From: JBDKGV01 sp039798005
GTDB lineage: Bacteria; Fibrobacterota; Fibrobacteria; UBA5070
Direction: 5' to 3'
DNA length: 10,673 nucleotides
NCBI GenBank assembly: GCA_039798005.1
Contig: JBDKGV010000114.1
Location: forward strand, 1 to 10,673
Translations under genes and position numbers: made by a program
In this document: piece by piece, positions 1 through 6,746 of the stretch
How the letters are laid out: the number at the start of each line of letters is the position of its first letter
Numbering within the stretch: position 1 is the first letter of the stretch
The notes under the pieces: generated by a model
What the model was told of the DNA's origin: nothing
The model's database searches: none
The model's input: only the letters and a program-made list of their open reading frames with translations

Positions 1-190
1 TCTGGTACACTCCGACCAGACGCAACTTTCCGCGCGCCATCGAAGCGAGCTTCATGGCTTGTTCGGGATTGACATACCTGGGGCTTCCGGGGACGAAATT
101 CAATCCGACCCAGTCGACGCCCTCGGCGATGCAGGCTTCCATACCTTCTGCCGTGGTCACGCCACAGACCTTGACTTCAAAACGCTTCAT
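1..190 (-). CDS. trpF: Phosphoribosylanthranilate isomerase, N-terminal part (cut by window edge)
   Basis: The first 63 codons of a minus-strand gene run from an ATG at 190 off the left edge. The product begins MKRFEVKVCGVTT and continues with GVDWVGLNFVPGSPRYV. These match the first two beta strands of the TrpF (beta/alpha)8 barrel: the K-C-G-x-T signature holds the catalytic cysteine (Cys9 here), and the G-x-x-F/N-x-P-x-SPRYV segment follows it. TrpF is cytoplasmic and converts N-(5'-phosphoribosyl)anthranilate to CdRP in tryptophan synthesis. The start is preceded by a G-rich stretch (GGGGGG about 2 bases upstream), an imperfect ribosome site. The gene lies 45 bases after the 5'-nucleotidase stop on the same strand, so it may be the third gene of that transcript. 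No other trp gene is visible here; one could lie beyond the left edge. Confidence 0.88.
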   Translation of the reverse strand, partial: MKRFEVKVCGVTTAEGMEACIAEGVDWVGLNFVPGSPRYVNPEQAMKLASMARGKLRLVGVYQ

Positions 191-235
191 GTCCCCCCAA
201 ATCTAACCTATGGCGGCCAACGCCGCACAAAAGCT

Positions 236-1174
236 TCAATCGGAAGGGAGACTTCTGCGCCCTGCAACCCCGAAGGGGACATGGACCGAGGGCGTCGATG
301 CCGAGGCCGGCCCGGCGTGGGACATCTGGTCGTCGAAGAAGATATGCGGATGCCAGACATCCAGAATGCGCCGTTTGTCCATTCCGCCCAGGAAAAAGGA
401 ATGGTCCACGCGCAAGTTCCAGCTGCGAAGTGTCGTCACCACTCTCTCGAAGGCCGGAGCGCTGCGGGCCGTCACGATGGCGGTCCGCAGGCGCGGGACG
501 TAACTTGGATCCTTGGTGCGTCTGTCCTGCTCCAGTCGCTGGACGGCGGAAAGTCCTTCCAAGAGCCGCTTGAGCGGCCCGGGGCTCAAGGCGACCGAGG
601 CGCTGGCCTTCTCGGATTCCTGGAACCGCGCCAATCCCTCCTCTTGGTACACTCGCTCGGCCGCGTCGTCGGCAAGCACGCCATCGAAGTCGAACGCGAT
701 GCGCAACTCGGCATCGCTGTCATCGCGAATGTCGCCGTGCAACACGCACCCCGCCGGATGCCCGAGCTCCAAGGCCTCGTGGACGTCCTCGCGCACCGCG
801 GTCAGGAACAGGCTTGCGTTGAAGGACGGAAGGTACGGCCAAGGTGCCCGCCCGCTGGTGAAGACGGCACGGGTGATGTCAAGGCTAAGCGCTTCGATCG
901 ACCGCATCACCCGCATCCCGGTGTCGGGGTCGTTGCGGGACAGGAGGACGACTTCGACGGGCCGGTCCGAGGCTTCGATCCCGTTGAGGGAAAGAAGCCG
1001 TTTCACGAATGGAAAAGCCACGCCGGCGGGCAGTGGCTCATGCTCATGGGTGCGTTGATAGGCCCGGTAGGCATCCTCTCCTTGGGTCCGGAAGACGCGA
1101 TCGGGCTCGGACAGATCAAAGAGGGCGCTCGAAGAAACCGCGATCACGAGTTTTTCCTCGATAGGAAAAGCCAT
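236..1174 (-). CDS. Cytosolic-type 5'-nucleotidase (NT5C1-like, HAD fold)
   Basis: A 312-residue protein of the 5_nucleotid family (cytosolic 5'-nucleotidase IA/IB-like), close to the usual bacterial length. Visible landmarks are IAVSSSALFDL at 11-21, LLSRNDPDTGMRV at 77-89, SIEALSLDITRAVFTSGRAP at 92-111, and the HAD nucleophile motif FDFDGVLADD at 161-170 (Asp162 and Asp164), followed by AERVYQEEGL. A TAIVTAR segment around 231-237 fits HAD motif II, Lys267 in GMDKRRIL fits motif III, and IFFDDQ at 278-283 fits the acidic motif IV. The family dephosphorylates nucleoside 5'-monophosphates to nucleosides in the cytoplasm; which base is preferred cannot be told. There is no signal peptide. Its ATG overlaps the TGA of the exoribonuclease gene by one base (TGATG), which implies translational coupling. 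trpF follows 45 bases downstream. Confidence 0.85.
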   Translation of the reverse strand: MAFPIEEKLVIAVSSSALFDLSEPDRVFRTQGEDAYRAYQRTHEHEPLPAGVAFPFVKRLLSLNGIEASDRPVEVVLLSRNDPDTGMRVMRSIEALSLDITRAVFTSGRAPWPYLPSFNASLFLTAVREDVHEALELGHPAGCVLHGDIRDDSDAELRIAFDFDGVLADDAAERVYQEEGLARFQESEKASASVALSPGPLKRLLEGLSAVQRLEQDRRTKDPSYVPRLRTAIVTARSAPAFERVVTTLRSWNLRVDHSFFLGGMDKRRILDVWHPHIFFDDQMSHAGPASASTPSVHVPFGVAGRRSLPSD

Positions 1175-3135
1175 CAGCGCTTGCGTCCCCGACTGGATTT
1201 CTTGTCGCGCGGATTGTTCGACGGGGCCGATGCCGAGGTCCCGCGATGCAGCTTCTTCGAGGAACCCGCCTTCGGGGGGCCGTTGCGCTTGCGTTCACGC
1301 TCCAACTTCTGCTGGCGCTTGCGATCGCGGATCTCGAACTGCTCCAGGGCCTCCTCGTCCTCGGCCAAGGCGAAGTCGATGAACCCTGCCAAGGGATCCG
1401 CCTTGAGGAGGGTCACCCGCAAGGTGTCTCCCATTCCGATCACCCGCTTGGTGCGCATCCCGACCAACTGCATCCGATCAGGGTTGTGCTCGAAGAAATC
1501 GCAGTGGAGGTTCCGTACGTGAAGCATTCCTTCGGCCCACGGGTCCTTCAACTGGATGAAGACACCCATCGGCTCGACACCGTTCACGATCCCGTCGAAC
1601 TGGTCGCCTGCGCGATTGCGCAAGGTCCAAGCCACGCAGCTGCGTGTCGTGGAACGCTCCGTCTTCATCACGGCATCTTCACGCCCGGAAATGTGGGTGG
1701 CGATCTGGCGCGAGGCGGTCTGCCATGCGGGCCCCGGCTCTTCGCCGTGCAGGCTGGCCTTGAGGACCCGGTGAGTCCAGAGATCGGCATAGCGGCGGAT
1801 GGGGGATGTGTAGTGGCTGTAGTGGCGCCAGCCGAGGGCGAAGTGGCCCATGCATTCCGTGGAGTAGCGCGCCTTCTTCATGCAACGGATGATCTTGCTC
1901 TGCAATCCGATCGGGAGGTTCTCGATCTTGAGAAGATCCGCAAGCCACGCCTGAAGCTGGGGCTGCACATTGGAGAATGAATCGGACTCCTGCACCGGAG
2001 GCCTCGGGATGTCGTTGCCAAGGGCTTCCGCCCAGGAGGCGATCGAGGCGATGGTCTCCATTTCCGGTGCCTCGTGGACGCGATACATGCCGCAAAGGCG
2101 CTTCTCGTCAAGCTCACGCGCGCAGCATCGATTGGCCGCCAGCATGCATTCCTCGATCCAGCTGTGACTGGGGAGGTGCTCGCTTGGCTTCACGCCGCAA
2201 GGCTCGCCCTTGGCGTCGAACTGGATGCGCGATTCGGGCACGTTGAAGGAAAGCAGGTTCTCGCTCTCGCGGGACTTGCGAAGCGCGTCCGTACAAGCCT
2301 TGAGACGCCCCATGGCCGGGTCGCCTTCGTCCCCGATGCGTTGGGCCTCCTCGTAAGTCAGGAACTTGCGCACATTGATCACGGACTCGAAGAATTTCCA
2401 CGAGACGATCTTGCCCTTGGAATCGATCACCATCCGGCACGAAAGGGACAGGCGATCCTTGCCTTCCAAAAGTGAGCAAAGGTCGGTCGACAACTGCTCC
2501 GGAAGCATCGGTACCGCGCGCCACGGCAGATAGTTGGTGAAGCTGCGCTTGAGCGCCTCCTTGTCCAAGGCCGTGCCTTCCTGCACATAATGCGAGACGT
2601 CGGCGATATGGACATCGAGTTGCCATTTCTTGCCAGGCAGGTTCTTCACGCTCACGGCATCGTCATGGTCGCGCGCGTCCTTCGGGTCGATGGTGTAGAC
2701 CTCGTCCTTCCGGCAATCCTCGCGCCCCGCGTAATCGGTTTCGGACGGCTCGGGAATCTTGCCGATGCGCGAGATCAATGCCGACGCAAAGGGGCCCGGC
2801 ATTTCCTGAAGCTCCTCGATGCGTTTTTTCGTCTCCTCCCAAGTGGGGCCGTCATCCGTGACCTGCTTCCAGTCGCTGCCGGCTCGGGGCAGGGCCTGGG
2901 GGAGAGGCTGGGCGGAAAGCTTGACCGGAACGATGGTGTCGCGGTGGCCGAACTTCAAGCGCCCCCGCGTGGCCATGCTCTCGATGGTCTCCATCAACTC
3001 TCCCACCAGATGCTTCGGGCAATTGAGCGCATGGCGCATTTCCCGGAAGGTCATCGGACGATACCCCGGTGTGCCAAGGACTTGGAGAACCATTTCTTCC
3101 ATCGCGTGCGCGTCGGTGGGGATCTTCTTGGGCAT
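1174..3135 (-). CDS. rnr: RNase R/RNase II-family 3'-5' exoribonuclease, apparently without cold-shock domains
   Basis: The product is 653 residues if started at the ATG at 3135. An in-frame ATG at 3231 would add 32 residues with no family resemblance, and neither start has a strong ribosome site. Order of parts (653-residue numbering): a winged-helix RNase R N-terminal domain at about 10-70 (TFREMRHALN); about 75 residues of linker; the RNB catalytic domain from about 146, with IDPKDARDHDDAV holding the four metal-binding aspartates (Asp150, 156, 158, 159); VPMLPEQLSTDLCSL; YRVHEAPE; and HYTSPIRRYADL near the active site. An S1 domain follows at about 510-590 and a Lys/Arg-rich tail at 600-653. 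RNase R degrades structured RNA processively to 5'-NMPs. E. coli RNase R has about 813 residues with two cold-shock OB folds between the winged helix and RNB; here the interval looks too short for both. The TGA overlaps the next gene's ATG. Confidence 0.9.
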   Translation of the reverse strand: MPKKIPTDAHAMEEMVLQVLGTPGYRPMTFREMRHALNCPKHLVGELMETIESMATRGRLKFGHRDTIVPVKLSAQPLPQALPRAGSDWKQVTDDGPTWEETKKRIEELQEMPGPFASALISRIGKIPEPSETDYAGREDCRKDEVYTIDPKDARDHDDAVSVKNLPGKKWQLDVHIADVSHYVQEGTALDKEALKRSFTNYLPWRAVPMLPEQLSTDLCSLLEGKDRLSLSCRMVIDSKGKIVSWKFFESVINVRKFLTYEEAQRIGDEGDPAMGRLKACTDALRKSRESENLLSFNVPESRIQFDAKGEPCGVKPSEHLPSHSWIEECMLAANRCCARELDEKRLCGMYRVHEAPEMETIASIASWAEALGNDIPRPPVQESDSFSNVQPQLQAWLADLLKIENLPIGLQSKIIRCMKKARYSTECMGHFALGWRHYSHYTSPIRRYADLWTHRVLKASLHGEEPGPAWQTASRQIATHISGREDAVMKTERSTTRSCVAWTLRNRAGDQFDGIVNGVEPMGVFIQLKDPWAEGMLHVRNLHCDFFEHNPDRMQLVGMRTKRVIGMGDTLRVTLLKADPLAGFIDFALAEDEEALEQFEIRDRKRQQKLERERKRNGPPKAGSSKKLHRGTSASAPSNNPRDKKSSRGRKR

Positions 3136-3265
3136 GGTCGTGCTTTCGATGATGTCGTTGCCAGTTCGATCGCTTCGGGTCGGGGTTTCAAAGCACGCTT
3201 CGGCGCCGGGAAAAGCCTGACCCAAGGACATCCGCGCATTGCTGAGCGGTGTTCAGGGAGGAAAG

Positions 3266-3304
3266 ACGGTCGGACATCCATGGCTGGGTGCCGCATCCGA
3301 CCGT
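3266..3304 (-). terminator. Hairpin after the AT-hook gene, possible weak terminator
   Basis: A perfect 9-base inverted repeat has arms ACGGTCGGA (3266-3274) and TCCGACCGT (3296-3304). Inside it, CATCCA and TGGGTG can extend the stem with one imperfect pair. It lies just beyond the stop codon of the AT-hook gene (3311). Read on the minus strand, the stem is followed by TCTTTCCTCCC, which is pyrimidine-rich but not a true U-run. It could end or attenuate the AT-hook transcript before the exoribonuclease operon, or be a structured leader of that operon. The pairing is directly visible; the role is inferred. Confidence 0.4.
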
Positions 3305-3310
3305 AAAGCG

Positions 3311-3859
3311 TCAGTCCTTGAGCAGCTTGATCACTGCCTGCAAAGGCTTTTCCTGAGCAGAACCTTCTTTTTTCAGAGCCTTGCGGATGACTTCCAAGTC
3401 GGCGATGGCCTGGCCGATCGTGTCGTCCTCGGGCATCGCGTAGAGAATGCCGTCAGGACTGTGAATCCTCACCACGGGGAACCCGATGATGGCCAACCGC
3501 TCAACTTCACGAGCCAGCGTTCGGGGATGCAATTCGAAGCCGAACTCGGACATGGATGCCAGGATCTGGGCTTCGGTGAGTTCCTCCGCCGTCACCAAGG
3601 TATCGAGGAGCGCCTTCATTTTCCTGGCCTGCACGGCATAGTCCGCGGTGCCATCCTTGCGCGGGCGTCCCGGGCGCCGGGGTTCCTCGACCTTGACTTC
3701 CGGCTTCTTGGCCTCGGCCTTTTTGGCGACTGGTTTCGGAGCCGGCTTGGCGGGCTTGCTTGCCACGGGCTTGGCTGCCTTGGGAGCGGGCTTCACGAGT
3801 TCCTTGGCCTTGGCCGAAGGCTTGACGTCCTTGGTTTTCTTCGCTGGCTTCTTGGGCAT
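3311..3859 (-). CDS. Histone-H1-like AT-hook protein with HTH-like C-terminal domain
   Basis: A 182-residue basic protein in two parts. Residues 1-60 are Lys/Ala/Pro-rich with repeated KPAPK/AKK units, like the disordered tails of eukaryotic H1 and bacterial H1-like proteins. Residues 61-70 (RRPGRPRKDG) are a textbook AT-hook with the GRP core, which binds the minor groove of AT-rich DNA. Residues about 85-140 (ILASMSEFGFELHPRTLARE, then VERLAIIGFPVVRI) resemble the winged helix at the N-terminus of DeoR/WYL-type regulators, where a conserved S-x-RT-x-x-RD-x-x-L-x-x-x-GFPV pattern occurs. The C-terminal 40 residues are charged and probably helical. A good ribosome site (AGGAG, 6 bases before ATG) fixes the start. 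A nucleoid-associated protein or AT-hook regulator is likely; targets are unknown. It has its own upstream gap with a dyad, so it is probably transcribed separately from sppA. Confidence 0.8.
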   Translation of the reverse strand: MPKKPAKKTKDVKPSAKAKELVKPAPKAAKPVASKPAKPAPKPVAKKAEAKKPEVKVEEPRRPGRPRKDGTADYAVQARKMKALLDTLVTAEELTEAQILASMSEFGFELHPRTLAREVERLAIIGFPVVRIHSPDGILYAMPEDDTIGQAIADLEVIRKALKKEGSAQEKPLQAVIKLLKD

Positions 3860-3927
3860 GGAGGACTCCTGGTGCTGAATTCGTCGAAAACACGATTCCT
3901 GTCATCAGGCTACATCTTCACAACGGG

Positions 3928-3975
3928 TTTGTCCAGCATTGTCCTTACCAAAATTTGTCTTATTCCTGACAAATT
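3928..3975. promoter_or_regulatory. Dyad and half-site cluster between sppA and the AT-hook gene
   Basis: A perfect inverted repeat with 8-base arms, AATTTGTC (3952-3959) and GACAAATT (3968-3975), is separated by 8 bases. Two more copies of the half-site in direct orientation lie alongside: TTTGTCC (3928-3934) and ATTGTCC (3938-3944), 10 bases apart. Centre spacing and repetition look like an operator for a dimeric DNA-binding protein. The cluster is 69-116 bases upstream of the AT-hook start and 23 bases past the sppA stop. On the minus strand the dyad is followed by TTTT-like sequence, so it could instead act as a weak AT-rich terminator for the mltD-sppA transcript. The remaining gap (3860-3997) shows no convincing -10/-35 pair. 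Confidence 0.4.
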
Positions 3976-3997
3976 CCGGCGAATGGACCCGACGATG

Positions 3998-4864
3998 TCA
4001 AGGAAGCCGGAACAGCACCGGTGCCGAGCTTGTCGGCAGCATCTTGCCGATCCCGTCGACCTGCTGCTCGATGAGCCGCTGGAAAAACGAGGCGTTGGGA
4101 AGATCATCGACCACCGGAGCGCCGGTCGGAAGGCTGGCCATCCGCTTGGCGAGCATCTGGGCGTCTTCAAACCCGCCCAGCGTATCGATCAGGTTTGCCG
4201 CCTTGGCTTGGGCTCCGGACAGGACCCGACCATCGGCCAAGGTGTCCAATGCGCTGGAGTCGACCTTGCGGCGTTTGAGCACATCGGCGCGGAACTGCCG
4301 GTAGACGTCGTCGACAACGCCTTGGAAGTAGGCGCGATCCTTGGGGCCCATTTCCCGGAACGGGGAGCCCGCATCCTTGAGAGCACCGCTTTTGACCGTC
4401 TCCATCTTCACACCGACCTTGTCCATGAGCTCATGGGCGTCGGTGAACTGGGAAATCACTCCGATGCTGCCGGTGAGACTGCCTGGGTTGGCCATGATCT
4501 TGTGAGCGCCGAGCGCCGCGTAGTAGCCCCCGGAAGCCCCGAGGTTGCAAATGCTCGCCACCGTTGGCTTCACCAAGGTCAAGGAAAGCATGGCTTGATA
4601 GATCTCCTGGGACGCTGCCACAGCCCCGCCTGGCGATTCGATCCGCAACACCACGGCCTTCACGGAGGAATCTCCGCGTGCCGCGATCAACTTGTTGATC
4701 ACCTTGGTCGGGTCGGCGATCATGCCGTCCAGGTGAACGATGCGCACATGAGGGACTTCCAAGTGGGAATCATCGGCCCACAGGGCCATCCCGTAGCCGA
4801 CGCCGCAAGAGCAGACCACCAAACCCATGGCAAAGATTCCAAAAACCGCGCTGCGAAGCCTCAT
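3998..4864 (-). CDS. sppA: Signal peptide peptidase SppA (peptidase family S49), short form
   Basis: A 288-residue membrane-anchored serine protease. An N-terminal hydrophobic segment at about 7-29 (VFGIFAMGLVVCSCGVGYGM) serves as signal anchor, putting the catalytic domain outside the cytoplasmic membrane. RIESPGGAV (74-82) is the S49 oxyanion-side motif. NLGASGGYYAALGAHKIMAN (107-126) carries the nucleophile Ser111, followed by SLTGSIGV (129-136). Lys163 in ALKDAGSP is the general base; the Ser-Lys spacing of 52 matches that of Bacillus SppA. The single-domain length fits the 36-kDa type rather than the 67-kDa E. coli form. SppA degrades leftover signal peptides in the membrane. The ATG lies one base after the lytic transglycosylase TGA (TGA-C-ATG), with AGAGG just upstream, indicating coupled translation in an envelope operon. 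Confidence 0.92.
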   Translation of the reverse strand: MRLRSAVFGIFAMGLVVCSCGVGYGMALWADDSHLEVPHVRIVHLDGMIADPTKVINKLIAARGDSSVKAVVLRIESPGGAVAASQEIYQAMLSLTLVKPTVASICNLGASGGYYAALGAHKIMANPGSLTGSIGVISQFTDAHELMDKVGVKMETVKSGALKDAGSPFREMGPKDRAYFQGVVDDVYRQFRADVLKRRKVDSSALDTLADGRVLSGAQAKAANLIDTLGGFEDAQMLAKRMASLPTGAPVVDDLPNASFFQRLIEQQVDGIGKMLPTSSAPVLFRLP

Positions 4865-4865
4865 G

Positions 4866-6746
4866 TCAACCTCTGCTGGGAATCTTGATGACCTGACCTG
4901 GCTTGATTCGATTGCCTTTCAAGGAGTTGGCCTTGACGATCTCAGCAACCGACACTCCGGCTTTCCGTGCGATGGAATAGATCGAATCGCCCGATTTCAC
5001 CGTGTACGAGGCGCCTCCGCGACCTTCCTTTTCGGAGGATCGAGCCGTATCCTTCTTGGATCGGGCATCAGGTTTGCGTTTGTCTGCGCTGTTTTCCGCA
5101 GCGGATGCGCGCCCCGTCGAGCGGGAAATCCTGAGTTTCTGACCGGGGCGAAGCTTGTCCGACCGCAAGTGGTTCTGGGATTTGATGCTTGCCACCGAAA
5201 CTCGATAGCGTGAGGCGATCGAGGCGAGCGTCTCCCCTGAGCGAACGCGATGCGATGCCGTCACGGCGACATCTTCCGCCTGTGCCGCACTGGAGCGACG
5301 CTTGTTGGCGGGTTCCTCGGCGACGATTCGGCTGTCGCTCGGATCCCCGTAGATCACCAAGGTCTTGCCGGGGCGAATGGTGCGCTTGCCCAAACGATTC
5401 CATGACTTGATTTCCTGAGCGGACACGCCGTAACGGGAAGCGATGCTTGAAACCGTCTCGCCCTTGCGGACGCGATGGACCCAGCGGGTCGGTTCCGGAG
5501 CGGAGAATGACTTCTCCATTCCCGGGTAGATCAAAGCGAAAGCATCGCGCGTTCCGGCAGGAAGGCGAAGGGTCCACGGTTCCTTGCGCGGAGGTGTCAT
5601 CTTGCGCATCAGCGCAGGATTCAGCGCAGCCAAGGTGTCTTGGCTGCAGTGCAAGGCTTCGGCGACCTTCTGAAGGGTGATGCCGCCTTCCACCGTGAAG
5701 GTGTCCGATGCCAACGGGTGCCAAGGAACGATGTTGAAACCGTGCGCCGCCGGGTTTCGTCCAAGAATGGTCGCGGCAAAGATGCGAGGAACGTACTCGC
5801 GAGTTTCAGCCGGCAACGGAAGGTCCCAGTAGGATGGGCGTTCCACGCCGGATCGCTTGATCTGGCGATCCATGCAGCCTTCACCGCAATTGTAGGCGGC
5901 CATCGCCAGTTTCCAGTCATTGAACCTGTTGTTCAAGAAGGTCAAATACTGGATGGCAGCATCGGTGGCCCGTTCCGGGTCGCGTCTTTCGTCCACATAG
6001 CGATCCACCCGCAGTCCAAAGCGCTTTCCAGAAGCCGAAAGGAACTGCCAGATACCGGAAGCCGCGGCAGGGGAGTACGCCTTGGGGTTGAAGCCGCTCT
6101 CGATCATGGCCAGATGGACGAGATCTTGAGGCAAGCCTGCGGCACGCAACTTTTCCCGAATCATGGATTCGTATCGGCCCTTGCGAGCCAGCCAGATCGC
6201 AAAGTGCTTGGGGATGCGGTCCCGGAACAAAGCCAAGGAGGCGAGCACGCGTCCGTTGATCTCGATGGGCAAATCGTAATGAATGCCGGAATCCAGCTGG
6301 AATTCGCGCAGGTATTTCAGGCTGTCCGAAGCGGAGAGCGCAGAATCCGGCTGCAAGGAGTCCAAAAGCGCAAGCCCATCCACCTCGATCCCGGGTTCGA
6401 AGTCGGTATCGATGGAAAGGGCGTAGGGAAGGTTGCCTCGCATGCTCGCAAGGGCCTGCTCCTCAAGGCTGCGAACTTCCTTGGTTGCTGCCTGAGATGG
6501 AGGTGCTTGAGACAGGATGCTCAACGCATCGGAAACACGTGTTTGCGATGCGTTGAATTTGCCTTGAGCTTGGAGCGAACGGGCCGAGTCCAAGATGGCA
6601 GAAACCTTGCCCAGGGAAATGGGTCGAACTGCCGGAGCTGCGGGGATTGATTGGGTAGAAAGGGGTGCAACCGCTGGCGCACAACCATTCAGAAGAACAG
6701 CCAAGAGCGACAGCGCGCCCTTATTCCTCCAGATCGAGATCTTCAG
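4866..6746 (-). CDS. mltD: MltD-like lipoprotein lytic transglycosylase with three LysM domains
   Basis: The enzyme cleaves the MurNAc-GlcNAc bond of peptidoglycan to 1,6-anhydro products. No ATG/GTG gives a normal signal peptide. A CTG at 6746, with GGAAG 7 bases upstream, gives MKISIWRNKG followed by ALSLLAVLL and NGC, a classic lipobox with acylated Cys22; the protein would have 626 residues. The in-frame ATG at 6824 (MKKTKAVR...) would add 26 residues and overlap the acidic gene by 104 bases. Domains (626 numbering): a Ser/Gln/Ala-rich spacer; an SLT domain at about 195-325 with catalytic Glu216 in MIESGFNPKAYSP, ASGIWQF and AMAAYNCGEG; an MltD-type LNP/LRLPAG segment at about 350-400; then LysM at about 424-466, 499-540 and 581-624, each with GET/GDS...SIA and PG. 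Basic Ser/Lys-rich linkers separate them. LysM domains bind glycan. sppA follows with one base between. Confidence 0.9.
   Translation of the reverse strand: MKISIWRNKGALSLLAVLLNGCAPAVAPLSTQSIPAAPAVRPISLGKVSAILDSARSLQAQGKFNASQTRVSDALSILSQAPPSQAATKEVRSLEEQALASMRGNLPYALSIDTDFEPGIEVDGLALLDSLQPDSALSASDSLKYLREFQLDSGIHYDLPIEINGRVLASLALFRDRIPKHFAIWLARKGRYESMIREKLRAAGLPQDLVHLAMIESGFNPKAYSPAAASGIWQFLSASGKRFGLRVDRYVDERRDPERATDAAIQYLTFLNNRFNDWKLAMAAYNCGEGCMDRQIKRSGVERPSYWDLPLPAETREYVPRIFAATILGRNPAAHGFNIVPWHPLASDTFTVEGGITLQKVAEALHCSQDTLAALNPALMRKMTPPRKEPWTLRLPAGTRDAFALIYPGMEKSFSAPEPTRWVHRVRKGETVSSIASRYGVSAQEIKSWNRLGKRTIRPGKTLVIYGDPSDSRIVAEEPANKRRSSAAQAEDVAVTASHRVRSGETLASIASRYRVSVASIKSQNHLRSDKLRPGQKLRISRSTGRASAAENSADKRKPDARSKKDTARSSEKEGRGGASYTVKSGDSIYSIARKAGVSVAEIVKANSLKGNRIKPGQVIKIPSRG

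Noticed and set aside
59..1522. A 487-codon open frame on the plus strand opposite the nucleotidase and exoribonuclease genes
   Set aside because: It runs antisense across two well-supported genes, shows no recognisable domain, and has a low-complexity, shadow-like composition expected from GC-rich third positions.
3136..3231. Extending the exoribonuclease to the ATG at 3231
   Set aside because: The extra 32 residues show no family resemblance and the start has no purine-rich site; the conserved winged helix begins just after the ATG at 3135. It is not excluded.
3900..3990. A sigma70 promoter for the AT-hook gene, using TTGTCA in the dyad as -35
   Set aside because: At 17-base spacing the -10 would be GGTAAG, too far from consensus to call.
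3239..4888. A 549-codon open frame on the plus strand across the AT-hook and sppA genes
   Set aside because: It is antisense to SppA, whose catalytic motifs are all intact, and its translation shows only reflected repeats of the opposite strand.
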